Below are positions 1 to 5,884 of a stretch of 6,260 nucleotides of DNA, one piece after another. Under the pieces are notes generated by a model. It did no database searches and was not told where the DNA came from. It was given only the letters and a program-made list of their open reading frames with translations. Made by a program: the position numbers and the translations under genes. Location of the stretch: assembly GCA_937875645.1 (NCBI GenBank), contig CALLXO010000091.1, forward strand, positions 1 through 6,260, given 5' to 3'. Every line of letters starts with the position of its first letter. The first letter of the stretch is position 1. The stretch comes from an uncultured Clostridia bacterium (lineage in GTDB: Bacteria; Bacillota; Clostridia; Christensenellales; CAG-314).

Positions 1-1
1 G

Positions 2-1186
2 ACGGAAGTAGCGGAAGGTACAGCCGCCCCCGGAGCATTTAGGGTAGTATACGAAAGCAAAGAAATCCACCCGCTAAACCACTTTTCTGTAGAGAGTGCA
101 GGGCATGTGGTAAACTTCTTTTATACCGCTTTTGGTACGCCAAAAGGTTTTAATACTATTGCCAGCACAAATCAACTGTGGCCGATAAAAGAATTTTTCT
201 CTTTTGTCGGACTGTTAGGGTTTTTTGCGCTACTCTTCCCCCTTGTGACATTATTGTTGGATGTGCCTTTGTTTGAAAGGTTGCGTAAACGCCATGTTGC
301 CGTAGCCGAGGGACAGCAGTTGTCTACCAATGCCATGCATGTGCCCGAATTAAAAGGTGTTCAAAAGTATTTGCTTTATTGGATTCCGCCGGTGCTCATT
401 ACTTTGTTTGCGGGATTCTCCATCAGGTGGGTGCGAAATGGCACGCCGGGTTGGTTTCCTAATACACAATTATATCCTCAGGACACAACAAACTGGGTTG
501 CACTTTGGGCGATAATAGTAATTTTGTTTGCAACGGCTATAATACTTTTGGCATGGGCAATAAACGCTATTATTAACCGAATCCGTAGCAAGAATAATCC
601 TGATTTGCCTTTAAGAACTTCCAATCCTTTTGCAACAGCGCGGATAGAAGGCGGGTTAGGTTCTTTAGTCAATACTCTGTTTTTGGCAGCGATAGTAGTA
701 GCGCTAATGTATCTTGTCCTGTATATCAATTGGTGGATATGGAAAACAGACTTTAGGATATGGACCTTTGACGTCAAGGTATTTAATGTTGGGGTAATGC
801 TACCCACAATGCTTAGATACGCTATGTTTTTTGGAATATTTTATATCTTAAACGCCATATTAAACCAAACTTACGAGGTCAAAAATCTGTCCCGCTGGGC
901 GAGTATTGCCATTAACGCTTTCTTTAACGTTTTTGGTATAATACTGGTTTTTATAATTCAATACAGCGCCTTTACGTCAACGGGTGTTATGCAATGGCCG
1001 GATATGAACCTAAGTTTTATTGTGTTGTTCCCCATTGTGCCTATTCTTATTTTAGCAACTATTATAAGCAGGTTGTGTTACGAAAAAACAGGCAACATTT
1101 GGTTAGGTGCATTTATTAATACGCTGTTGTTTACAATCATAACTGTTGCTAATACTGCTTCGTCCTTCACTTATGTTTGGGGATAA
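2..1186 (+). CDS. Polytopic membrane protein, probable C-terminal half of an alpha/beta-hydrolase fusion (5' partial)
   Basis: The frame is open from the left edge, so the N-terminus lies outside the window; 394 residues are visible. The GTG at 107 is internal, because about 35 residues of coherent sequence precede it. These include an H-P-L-N-H-F-S segment (near residues 23-29), which resembles the C-terminal end of an alpha/beta-hydrolase domain, where the catalytic His sits. After it come about eight hydrophobic spans, near residues 64-87, 123-141, 165-191, 221-247, 270-287, 300-325, 337-358 and 367-390. Loops between them carry Arg/Lys clusters. The layout resembles clostridial hydrolases with a long membrane tail; that identification is from memory of the family. 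The substrate is unknown. The Ser-nucleophile motif would be upstream and cannot be seen. The gene ends in TAA followed by a hairpin terminator. It is certainly coding; the function is only moderately supported. Confidence 0.75.
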   Translation, partial: TEVAEGTAAPGAFRVVYESKEIHPLNHFSVESAGHVVNFFYTAFGTPKGFNTIASTNQLWPIKEFFSFVGLLGFFALLFPLVTLLLDVPLFERLRKRHVAVAEGQQLSTNAMHVPELKGVQKYLLYWIPPVLITLFAGFSIRWVRNGTPGWFPNTQLYPQDTTNWVALWAIIVILFATAIILLAWAINAIINRIRSKNNPDLPLRTSNPFATARIEGGLGSLVNTLFLAAIVVALMYLVLYINWWIWKTDFRIWTFDVKVFNVGVMLPTMLRYAMFFGIFYILNAILNQTYEVKNLSRWASIAINAFFNVFGIILVFIIQYSAFTSTGVMQWPDMNLSFIVLFPIVPILILATIISRLCYEKTGNIWLGAFINTLLFTIITVANTASSFTYVWG

Positions 1187-1211
1187 AGAATAAACTGTCT
1201 ATCTAAAAAAT

Positions 1212-1244
1212 AAAAACGCATTTGTCCAGAATGCGTTTTTGTTT
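1212..1244. terminator. Bidirectional intrinsic terminator between convergent genes
   Basis: A perfect 10-bp stem AAAAACGCAT (1212-1221) / ATGCGTTTTT (1231-1240) encloses a 9-nt loop. On the + strand the stem is followed by GTTTG, so the U-run is the T5 of the stem. On the - strand it is followed by ATTTTTTAG, a good U-tract. It lies 26 nt after the membrane-protein stop and about 90 nt after the acyltransferase stop, so it can end both convergent transcripts. Confidence 0.85.
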
Positions 1245-1260
1245 GTCAGTTTTGAGTTGG

Positions 1261-1305
1261 CACAGAGTTAAAATGCACAGAATTAAAATGCACAACAGTT
1301 AAAAA
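1261..1305. repeat. Short 15-bp tandem repeat, 2 good copies plus a degenerate third
   Basis: CACAGAGTTAAAATG (1261-1275) is followed directly by CACAGAATTAAAATG (1276-1290), with one mismatch, then by CACAACAGTTAAAAA (1291-1305), a decayed third copy. It is noncoding and sits between the terminator and the 3' end of the acyltransferase gene. It is probably replication slippage; no function is evident. Confidence 0.6.
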
Positions 1306-1330
1306 ATTTGCAATGCATTTCGTTTTGGCT

Positions 1331-2158
1331 TTATTGTTGTTGATTGTCTAATCCGTAGTATTTTTTAAAGTCAATTTTTGTGACGTCTACAGGATAGCCG
1401 TAAAACTTTTCTGCCGCACTGATTATATTGTTTCGTGCGTTTTCACGCAAAGAAATAACTTGCTCTTTAAAAGGCAAAGAAGTATCCGCTCTGATACTCG
1501 GCAAAATTTGCATTGTTACACGGTATTTGCAACCTAACAATTTATCCAGCTTTGTAGGCGGGGTTATTAAAAAAACCATAGGTAAAACAGGCTTTTTGTT
1601 TTTTGCGGCAAAATGGAAAGCACCGTTATAAAAAGGACGTATTTTGTCATATCCTATCCACATTGTCGCTTCGGGGTCGATATGAATAAGGTGCTTGGTT
1701 TCAAGCAGGTGCGTTATCACTTTGTCAAGCTTTTTTTTACTGGATAGTTCGGTGGATAGAGGCAGGTTTCCCATCACATTAATAAAATAACCGCCAAAAC
1801 CCTTTTTGTTGTTTTGCACCCCGCCTACATAATAATAACGTCTAAAGGTGGTGTGTTTAAGAAAAAGACTTTCCATAAGCAAAACGTGGTTACTGACGCT
1901 TATAGCGCCAGTTTTAAGCGCAGCACGCAGATTTTTGCGCCCCTTAACCTTTAGCCTAAATCCAAAAAAGCCTATCACAGGCGCAAGTACAGCAGTAAAA
2001 ATGCGCATGAAAAAATAAAAAATGTGGCTAAATACATCATTGTAAAGATATTTGCGTTGCTGATCGAGGTTTACCGCTGATATTTTGGTGATTTCGGCAT
2101 TAAAATCCCCTTTAAGCTCGCATTCCTTAATAATTTCCGTATACTTATTGTTTATCAT
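1331..2158 (-). CDS. PlsC-like lysophospholipid acyltransferase family protein
   Basis: The 275-residue product belongs to the LPLAT/PlsC superfamily, which moves acyl groups from acyl-ACP, acyl-CoA or acyl-phosphate onto lysophospholipids at the inner membrane face. Visible motifs are a hydrophobic segment at about 44-67, motif I S-N-H-V-L-L-M-E at 89-96, and motif III D-P-E-A-T-M-W at 161-167, followed by R-P-F-Y-N-G-A-F-H-F-A (174-184) and K-P-V-L-P-M (189-194). This resembles the Gram-positive branch with PEQ/PEATMW rather than FPEGTRS. The canonical HX4D acid is Glu here (H91/E96). I chose the ATG at 2158 because it has AAAGGA nine bases upstream. The earlier in-frame TTG (2218) and ATG (2191) lie inside the -35 and -10 elements of the likely promoter. 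The acceptor is unknown; 1-acyl-glycerol-3-phosphate is the default guess. The gene is transcribed alone. Confidence 0.88.
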   Translation of the reverse strand: MINNKYTEIIKECELKGDFNAEITKISAVNLDQQRKYLYNDVFSHIFYFFMRIFTAVLAPVIGFFGFRLKVKGRKNLRAALKTGAISVSNHVLLMESLFLKHTTFRRYYYVGGVQNNKKGFGGYFINVMGNLPLSTELSSKKKLDKVITHLLETKHLIHIDPEATMWIGYDKIRPFYNGAFHFAAKNKKPVLPMVFLITPPTKLDKLLGCKYRVTMQILPSIRADTSLPFKEQVISLRENARNNIISAAEKFYGYPVDVTKIDFKKYYGLDNQQQ

Positions 2159-2167
2159 AGATATTTT

Positions 2168-2173
2168 TCCTTT
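2168..2173 (-). promoter_or_regulatory. Ribosome binding site that fixes the acyltransferase start
   Basis: AAAGGA on the - strand lies nine bases before the ATG at 2158. No comparable site falls downstream of the predicted transcript start for either upstream in-frame start codon, so it decides the start. Confidence 0.7.
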
Positions 2174-2189
2174 GAAATTATATTTTATC

Positions 2190-2218
2190 ATTATAGCACA
2201 CTCTTTATAAATGAACAA
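2190..2218 (-). promoter_or_regulatory. Sigma-A-type promoter of the acyltransferase gene, extended -10
   Basis: On the - strand, -35 TTGTTC (2218-2213), a 17-nt spacer and -10 TATAAT (2195-2190), preceded by TG+1 nt as in extended -10 promoters. The expected transcript start is near 2183, which leaves a leader of about 25 nt carrying the AAAGGA ribosome binding site (2173-2168). The strong -10 compensates for the imperfect -35. Confidence 0.75.
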
Positions 2219-2257
2219 GATTTTTGTTTGAATTTTTGTCTTCTAAGGTATGCGTGT

Positions 2258-2286
2258 TTGACTTTTTGACGTTAATTACATATAAT
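2258..2286 (+). promoter_or_regulatory. Sigma-A-type promoter of the PPTase gene
   Basis: -35 TTGACT (2258-2263), a 17-nt spacer and a perfect -10 TATAAT (2281-2286). The expected start near 2293 gives a very short leader of about 13 nt, nearly all of it the Shine-Dalgarno site. It faces away from the acyltransferase promoter, with 39 bp between the two -35 boxes, so a regulator bound here could affect both. A second TTGACG at 2266 is only 9 bp from the -10 and is ignored. Confidence 0.78.
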
Positions 2287-2293
2287 ATTTTTT

Positions 2294-2299
2294 AAGAGG
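2294..2299 (+). promoter_or_regulatory. Ribosome binding site supporting a TTG start
   Basis: AAGAGG lies six bases before the TTG at 2306. This supports the non-ATG start; the next in-frame ATG is 26 codons downstream and would remove the predicted first beta strand. Confidence 0.7.
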
Positions 2300-2305
2300 C
2301 AAAAG

Positions 2306-3052
2306 TTGAAAATTAATCAATGCAATAAGGTATTTGTATATATCAGCAATCTAGGCAGCAACAACGCTGACTGTTTTTTTATGCCGGAAAAACGTAAATG
2401 TGAGGTGAATAGCTGCAACAATGCTGATGTAAAAAACCAAAAAGAGGAAGTTTGGAGTTTGCTTTGTTTGGCGTTAAAGAAAAGTTATGGTATTGATGCA
2501 AGTCAAATTTCCTTTAAAAAAACCGCAAACGGCAAATGGATAAGCGACAAATGCTGTTTTAGCCTCAGTCACAGTAACAACATTTTGGTTGCCGCAGTAT
2601 CAAAAACACCTGTAGGAGTAGACGTCGAAAAAATAGACGGAAAGAGAATGACGGAAAGGCTCGCAAAACGAATTTTGACAGATAAAGAGAGTAATATTTT
2701 TTTTAATACAGCAAAAGAAAAAAGAACGCAATTGTTAGCTGACGCATGGACAACTAAGGAAAGTATTTTTAAACTAAAAGGAGAAAAAGATTTTTGTCCA
2801 AACTTAATACCTGCAATTAAAATTAAAAAAAGGCTTTTTAAATTTAAAACTGGTAGTAATAAAAGTAATGCAAAAATTCTAAAGCAAAAATCATTCAGCT
2901 TAAAAAATTTACAAAATATTGTCAAAGTTAAAACAATAAATGTAAGTGCCAAAGACAAAGTATTTTCTCTAAGTGTTGCAACACAACAAAACAAAAGCAT
3001 TATTTACCGTTTTTTGGGCAATACCTATTATGCAAAAAAACGATATAGATAA
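2306..3052 (+). CDS. Sfp-type 4'-phosphopantetheinyl transferase
   Basis: The 248-residue product should move phosphopantetheine from coenzyme A to a conserved serine of acyl- or peptidyl-carrier proteins in the cytosol, with Mg2+. The family hallmarks are clear: F-S-L-S-H-S at 85-90 (His89), G-V-D-V-E at 104-108 with metal ligands Asp106 and Glu108, and W-T-T-K-E-S at 148-153 with Glu152 as third ligand and Lys151. The C-terminal D-K-V-F-S-L-S-V-A (217-225) matches the closing beta strand of the family. Between KES and that strand there are about 65 residues, very Lys-rich, and the product is somewhat longer than typical Sfp proteins (about 220-230). Translation starts at TTG with AAGAGG six bases away. 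No carrier protein, NRPS or PKS gene is in the window, so the target is unknown; fatty-acid ACP is possible. It appears monocistronic. The family call is strong. Confidence 0.92.
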   Translation: MKINQCNKVFVYISNLGSNNADCFFMPEKRKCEVNSCNNADVKNQKEEVWSLLCLALKKSYGIDASQISFKKTANGKWISDKCCFSLSHSNNILVAAVSKTPVGVDVEKIDGKRMTERLAKRILTDKESNIFFNTAKEKRTQLLADAWTTKESIFKLKGEKDFCPNLIPAIKIKKRLFKFKTGSNKSNAKILKQKSFSLKNLQNIVKVKTINVSAKDKVFSLSVATQQNKSIIYRFLGNTYYAKKRYR

Positions 3053-3116
3053 TAGCGAAAAGCAAAAAATTTTAATAAAAAATTTACGCATTATTAAAAT
3101 AAGCAGTGCTAAAAAG

Positions 3117-3145
3117 TTGACAAAACAACAGTTTTAGCCTATACT
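3117..3145 (+). promoter_or_regulatory. Strong promoter of the tRNA-Arg gene
   Basis: Consensus -35 TTGACA (3117-3122), a 17-nt spacer and -10 TATACT (3140-3145), giving a start near 3152 and a short 5' leader before the tRNA at 3168. Three copies of the 7-mer GCTAAAA surround it: 3108-3114, inverted at 3132-3138, and direct at 3152-3158. Confidence 0.85.
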
Positions 3146-3167
3146 TTATTAGCTAAAATAAAGACAT

Positions 3168-3244
3168 GCACCTTTAGCTCAATTGGATAGAGCGTTGGTC
3201 TACGGAACCAAAGGCTGGGGATTCGAACTCCTCAAGGTGCGCCA
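3168..3244 (+). tRNA. tRNA-Arg, anticodon ACG
   Basis: A full cloverleaf of 77 nt including encoded CCA. The acceptor stem GCACCTT (3168-3174) pairs perfectly with AAGGTGC (3234-3240); the discriminator is G3241 and CCA is 3242-3244. D stem GCTC/GAGC is at 3177-3180/3190-3193. Anticodon stem TTGGT/ACCAA (3195-3199/3207-3211) holds loop C-T-A-C-G-G-A with anticodon ACG at 3202-3204. The variable loop is 5 nt. T stem GGGGA/TCCTC (3217-3221/3229-3233) encloses TTCGAAC. ACG is normally edited to ICG to read CGU, CGC and CGA, which would need a TadA enzyme elsewhere in the genome. Confidence 0.97.
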
Positions 3245-3270
3245 AATACCGTTTTTAATCGGTTTATTTT

Positions 3271-3305
3271 AAAGCCTCCGCTTTTTATAGGCGGAGGCTT
3301 TTTTT
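3271..3305 (+). terminator. Intrinsic terminator after tRNA-Arg
   Basis: A perfect 11-bp stem AAAGCCTCCGC (3271-3281) / GCGGAGGCTTT (3291-3301) with a 9-nt loop, followed by a continuous T-run (3299-3305). It is strong on the + strand. Read from the - strand, the stem also follows the stop of the LRR gene by about 20 nt, but the tail there is only TTTAAAATAAA, so termination in that direction would be weaker. Confidence 0.9.
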
Positions 3306-3325
3306 ATATCTCAGCGGTTTAGCTT

Positions 3326-5884
3326 TTAGTCTAACTCACTTATAGGATAAAGATACTGAGAAAAGTTAGCCCATTCCGCTTTAAGACCATCTAAAAGACT
3401 GTTTTGCACATAAATTTTTGGTCTAAAAGAAGATTGCTGCGCTTGAGCGGAAAGGTTAAATGCGTTTTCGTCCACTGCCGGAATATTTGTGCCGCTTAAA
3501 ACAAGACGGAGTTTTACGCAATTTCCAAAAGCCATTGAGCCTATATTTTGCAGTTGCTGCTGCTCACTAAACGTAAAGGAAGACAAAAGAGGGCAGTCAT
3601 AAAAAGCTTTTTCGCTTATTTCTGTCAGGGAGGAGGGCATAGCCACCCATTGCAGAGAAGTGCATAATTCAAAAGCATTTTTGCCTATTTTGGTAAGCAT
3701 ACTGTCTTTATGAACGCTAAAAGTCATAATGCCCGTTTTATAAAAGGCATAATCACCAATTTCTGTAACTGTGGCAGGCAAAATAAAATGCGTATTGTTT
3801 TCGTTGGCATTGCTTACGGCAATTAATTTTGTAATACTCTTGTTATAAAGATTTCCGTTGTCGTCCGCGGCAAAATGTGTGTTTCCACTTTGCACAACAA
3901 TAACTTTGAGTTTAGGGCATTGCACAAAAGCGGTACTTTCGATTGAGCTCACGCTTTGCGGAAGGGTAATAGCTTCCAAAGCATTGCACGCTTTAAAGGC
4001 ATTGGCTTTAATTGTAGTTACATTGCCGAGGTTTATGTCTTTTAAGTTAGCACAACCGTTGAATGCGCCTTCATTTATTGAAGTAATTGCTCCACGTATA
4101 TTAATAGAAGTGAGTCCGCTTTCGCCAAAAGCATAGGGGAAAATTTCTGTCAACACGCAATCGGAACTAACGGTAAGCGTCGTTAAGTTTCTGCAAAAAT
4201 AGAACGCGTATTTGCCTAAACACGACAACTGACTGCCTAATGTAGCAGACGTTAAAGAGGAGCAATAGGCAAAGGCATAATCGCCTATGCTTGTTAAAAA
4301 GCTAAAATTGTAAAAGCTTGTTAAAGAGGAGCAACTCTCAAATGCAGAATCTTCAATCACTCTTAAAGCTGTATTTGAAGAAGCGGTCACTTTTTCGACA
4401 CCGCTGTATGCAAAGGCAAAAGAGCCTATTACTTGCACTGTGTCGGGCAAATCGAAAATTTTAGAGGATTTATTAGGAGCATAGGCAATAAGCCTTGTGC
4501 GGTCTTTATTGTACCAGTCTTTTTCTACAACGCTAAAAGAAGCATTATCCGCATCGCAAATATATTCGCCTATCCTTATACAACCATAAAAGGCAGAAAA
4601 ATCAATGTTAGTAAGAATTTTACCTATATAAAAAGACTGAAGCTTGCTGCATCCTAAAAATGCGTATTCACCCACAGTAGTCAACTTGTTGGCGGCAGTT
4701 TGCGTTTGAATAATTTCTGTCATGTTTTCGCAATAGGCAAAAGCAAAAGCGCCTACAGTTGTAAGACTTGCGCCATAAGTCATAGTTTTTAGTTTTTTTG
4801 CTCCGTACAGGGCATACGGCTTAATGCTTACAATATTGCCGGTGGAAAAACTTTCCGCAGTATTAGCTAATGCGTAGGCATATAAAACGGTAATGTTTTT
4901 GTCAGTTAGCGTTATGTTGCCTCTAAAATTTAAGTTTTGATCAGCTACTTCGAAGGAAGTTAATAAGGCGTTTCGCGCTAGGGCGCAAGTTTTAATTTCC
5001 TCTAAAAAAGCGTGAATATTTATTTTAATAAAACCGCAATTGAAAAAAGCATATTCGTCAAGCACGGTGACGGCATCAGGTAAATTTAATGCGCCAAAAG
5101 GCTGGCTTGATAATCCAAAAGAAGATAATTTTACGCAGTTTTCAAAAGCTGATTTGTTTATTTCCCTTAAATTGTTGTCTTTTTGTAAAATTACCGTTTC
5201 CAATTTTGCGCAGGAATAAAAAGCTTCCTCACCTATTCTCGTTATATTTTTTGAAATAGTAACGGACAATAAAGCCGAGGACTGATAAAAACCTCTGTCC
5301 GCTATTGCCGTAATGGGTTTGTCTTGATAAGTGTCGGGCAAAACTAAATTTTGCGGCAAAGTAGTATGGGGGGATTTAGCTATGCTATACGACTCGTTGT
5401 CAGCGTTGAGAAGATAAGAGAAGTTTTCGTCGCTTGTGGTGCTGGATTTTTCCCACATGGCAGTAAAGGTCACGTCTTCTGTTACTGTGTAAGTGTCGCC
5501 AACATTATATACGTCTTCGTCCACTGTCCAACCGGTAAACTCGTAACCAGAAATTCTAAAACTGCATTGGGGCAACTTAATACTCTGACCGCTTTCGCGC
5601 GGGGTGATAACAGGCGCGCTGCCGCTGACATTTTGACCGGTTTTAGCGCCGCTTAAAAAGTTGACAGAATAAATACGTGTCCATACAGCGTTAAACTCTG
5701 TGTTTTTGTTTTGTACGGTGTATTTAGAGTTACCTAAAAGCAAATCGCTTCCCTCTGTTTCTGTCCAACCTTCAAAACGGTAGCCCTCTCTTGTATAGGG
5801 ACTAAATGGCAATCTAAATACTTCGCCTTGCGCATAATACATAGTTGCGGGCTCTTCGCCGGTTGCGTCGGGCGCATTTTTCAA
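3326..5884 (-). CDS. Flg_new / BspA-type leucine-rich-repeat surface protein, 5' end missing
   Basis: From the first possible start (TTG, 5884) there are 852 residues. Residues 1-68 and about 71-144 are Listeria-Bacteroides (Flg_new, InlB B-type) repeats, each with G-Y-x-F-x-G-W-T and ending A-V-W or A-M-W. A linker near 145-155 leads to roughly 23 BspA-like LRR_5 units, anchored by A-F-x-x-C every 20-25 residues and continuing almost to the end. Inserts of the L-Y-N-K / R-L-I-A-Y kind, usual in BspA proteins, break the array. The ending is natural for the family, with no LPXTG or anchor. Such proteins are normally exported and bind host or matrix ligands, but no signal peptide is left here. 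The frame stays open above 5884 and reads T-A-V-W-Q-T-A-Y-T-F-V-F, the end of a preceding repeat, up to about 5920. So the TTG is not the true start: the gene is truncated at a junction, and its promoter is lost. Confidence 0.85.
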   Translation of the reverse strand: MKNAPDATGEEPATMYYAQGEVFRLPFSPYTREGYRFEGWTETEGSDLLLGNSKYTVQNKNTEFNAVWTRIYSVNFLSGAKTGQNVSGSAPVITPRESGQSIKLPQCSFRISGYEFTGWTVDEDVYNVGDTYTVTEDVTFTAMWEKSSTTSDENFSYLLNADNESYSIAKSPHTTLPQNLVLPDTYQDKPITAIADRGFYQSSALLSVTISKNITRIGEEAFYSCAKLETVILQKDNNLREINKSAFENCVKLSSFGLSSQPFGALNLPDAVTVLDEYAFFNCGFIKINIHAFLEEIKTCALARNALLTSFEVADQNLNFRGNITLTDKNITVLYAYALANTAESFSTGNIVSIKPYALYGAKKLKTMTYGASLTTVGAFAFAYCENMTEIIQTQTAANKLTTVGEYAFLGCSKLQSFYIGKILTNIDFSAFYGCIRIGEYICDADNASFSVVEKDWYNKDRTRLIAYAPNKSSKIFDLPDTVQVIGSFAFAYSGVEKVTASSNTALRVIEDSAFESCSSLTSFYNFSFLTSIGDYAFAYCSSLTSATLGSQLSCLGKYAFYFCRNLTTLTVSSDCVLTEIFPYAFGESGLTSINIRGAITSINEGAFNGCANLKDINLGNVTTIKANAFKACNALEAITLPQSVSSIESTAFVQCPKLKVIVVQSGNTHFAADDNGNLYNKSITKLIAVSNANENNTHFILPATVTEIGDYAFYKTGIMTFSVHKDSMLTKIGKNAFELCTSLQWVAMPSSLTEISEKAFYDCPLLSSFTFSEQQQLQNIGSMAFGNCVKLRLVLSGTNIPAVDENAFNLSAQAQQSSFRPKIYVQNSLLDGLKAEWANFSQYLYPISELD

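Noticed and set aside
2177..2182. Second TATAAT on the - strand upstream of the acyltransferase
   Set aside because: No -35 at proper distance, and it would start transcription at or past the ribosome binding site.
2159..2218. Longer acyltransferase N-terminus starting at TTG 2218 or ATG 2191
   Set aside because: Those codons lie within the -35 and -10 boxes of a good promoter, and the extra residues do not resemble the family.
2569..3000. 143-codon hydrophobic open frame antisense to the PPTase
   Set aside because: It is the complement of a Lys/Asn-rich coding strand, which always yields Phe/Leu-rich frames; no ribosome site or family resemblance.
3030..3137. 35-codon ATG open frame overlapping the 3' end of the PPTase gene
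   Set aside because: No ribosome site, very Lys/Ile/Asn-rich as expected from AT-rich noncoding DNA, and it runs through the tRNA promoter.
3248..3263. Small ACCG/CGGT hairpin just after the tRNA
   Set aside because: Only four base pairs; the 11-bp hairpin right after it is the convincing terminator.
3858..4657. Two + strand open frames (3858-4136, 4433-4657) inside the LRR gene
   Set aside because: Antisense shadows of a repeat-rich coding region; no ribosome sites or recognisable domains.
5881..5884. TTGA overlap of the YgcG stop with a TTG start for the LRR protein, suggesting translational coupling
   Set aside because: No Shine-Dalgarno site precedes it, and the repeat homology continues upstream of the TTG, so it is more likely an internal Leu codon than a start.
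3326..5884. Repeats in the LRR gene as a possible CRISPR or minisatellite array
   Set aside because: The periodicity is at protein level (20-25 residues) and in frame; DNA units are diverged and there are no uniform repeats with unique spacers.
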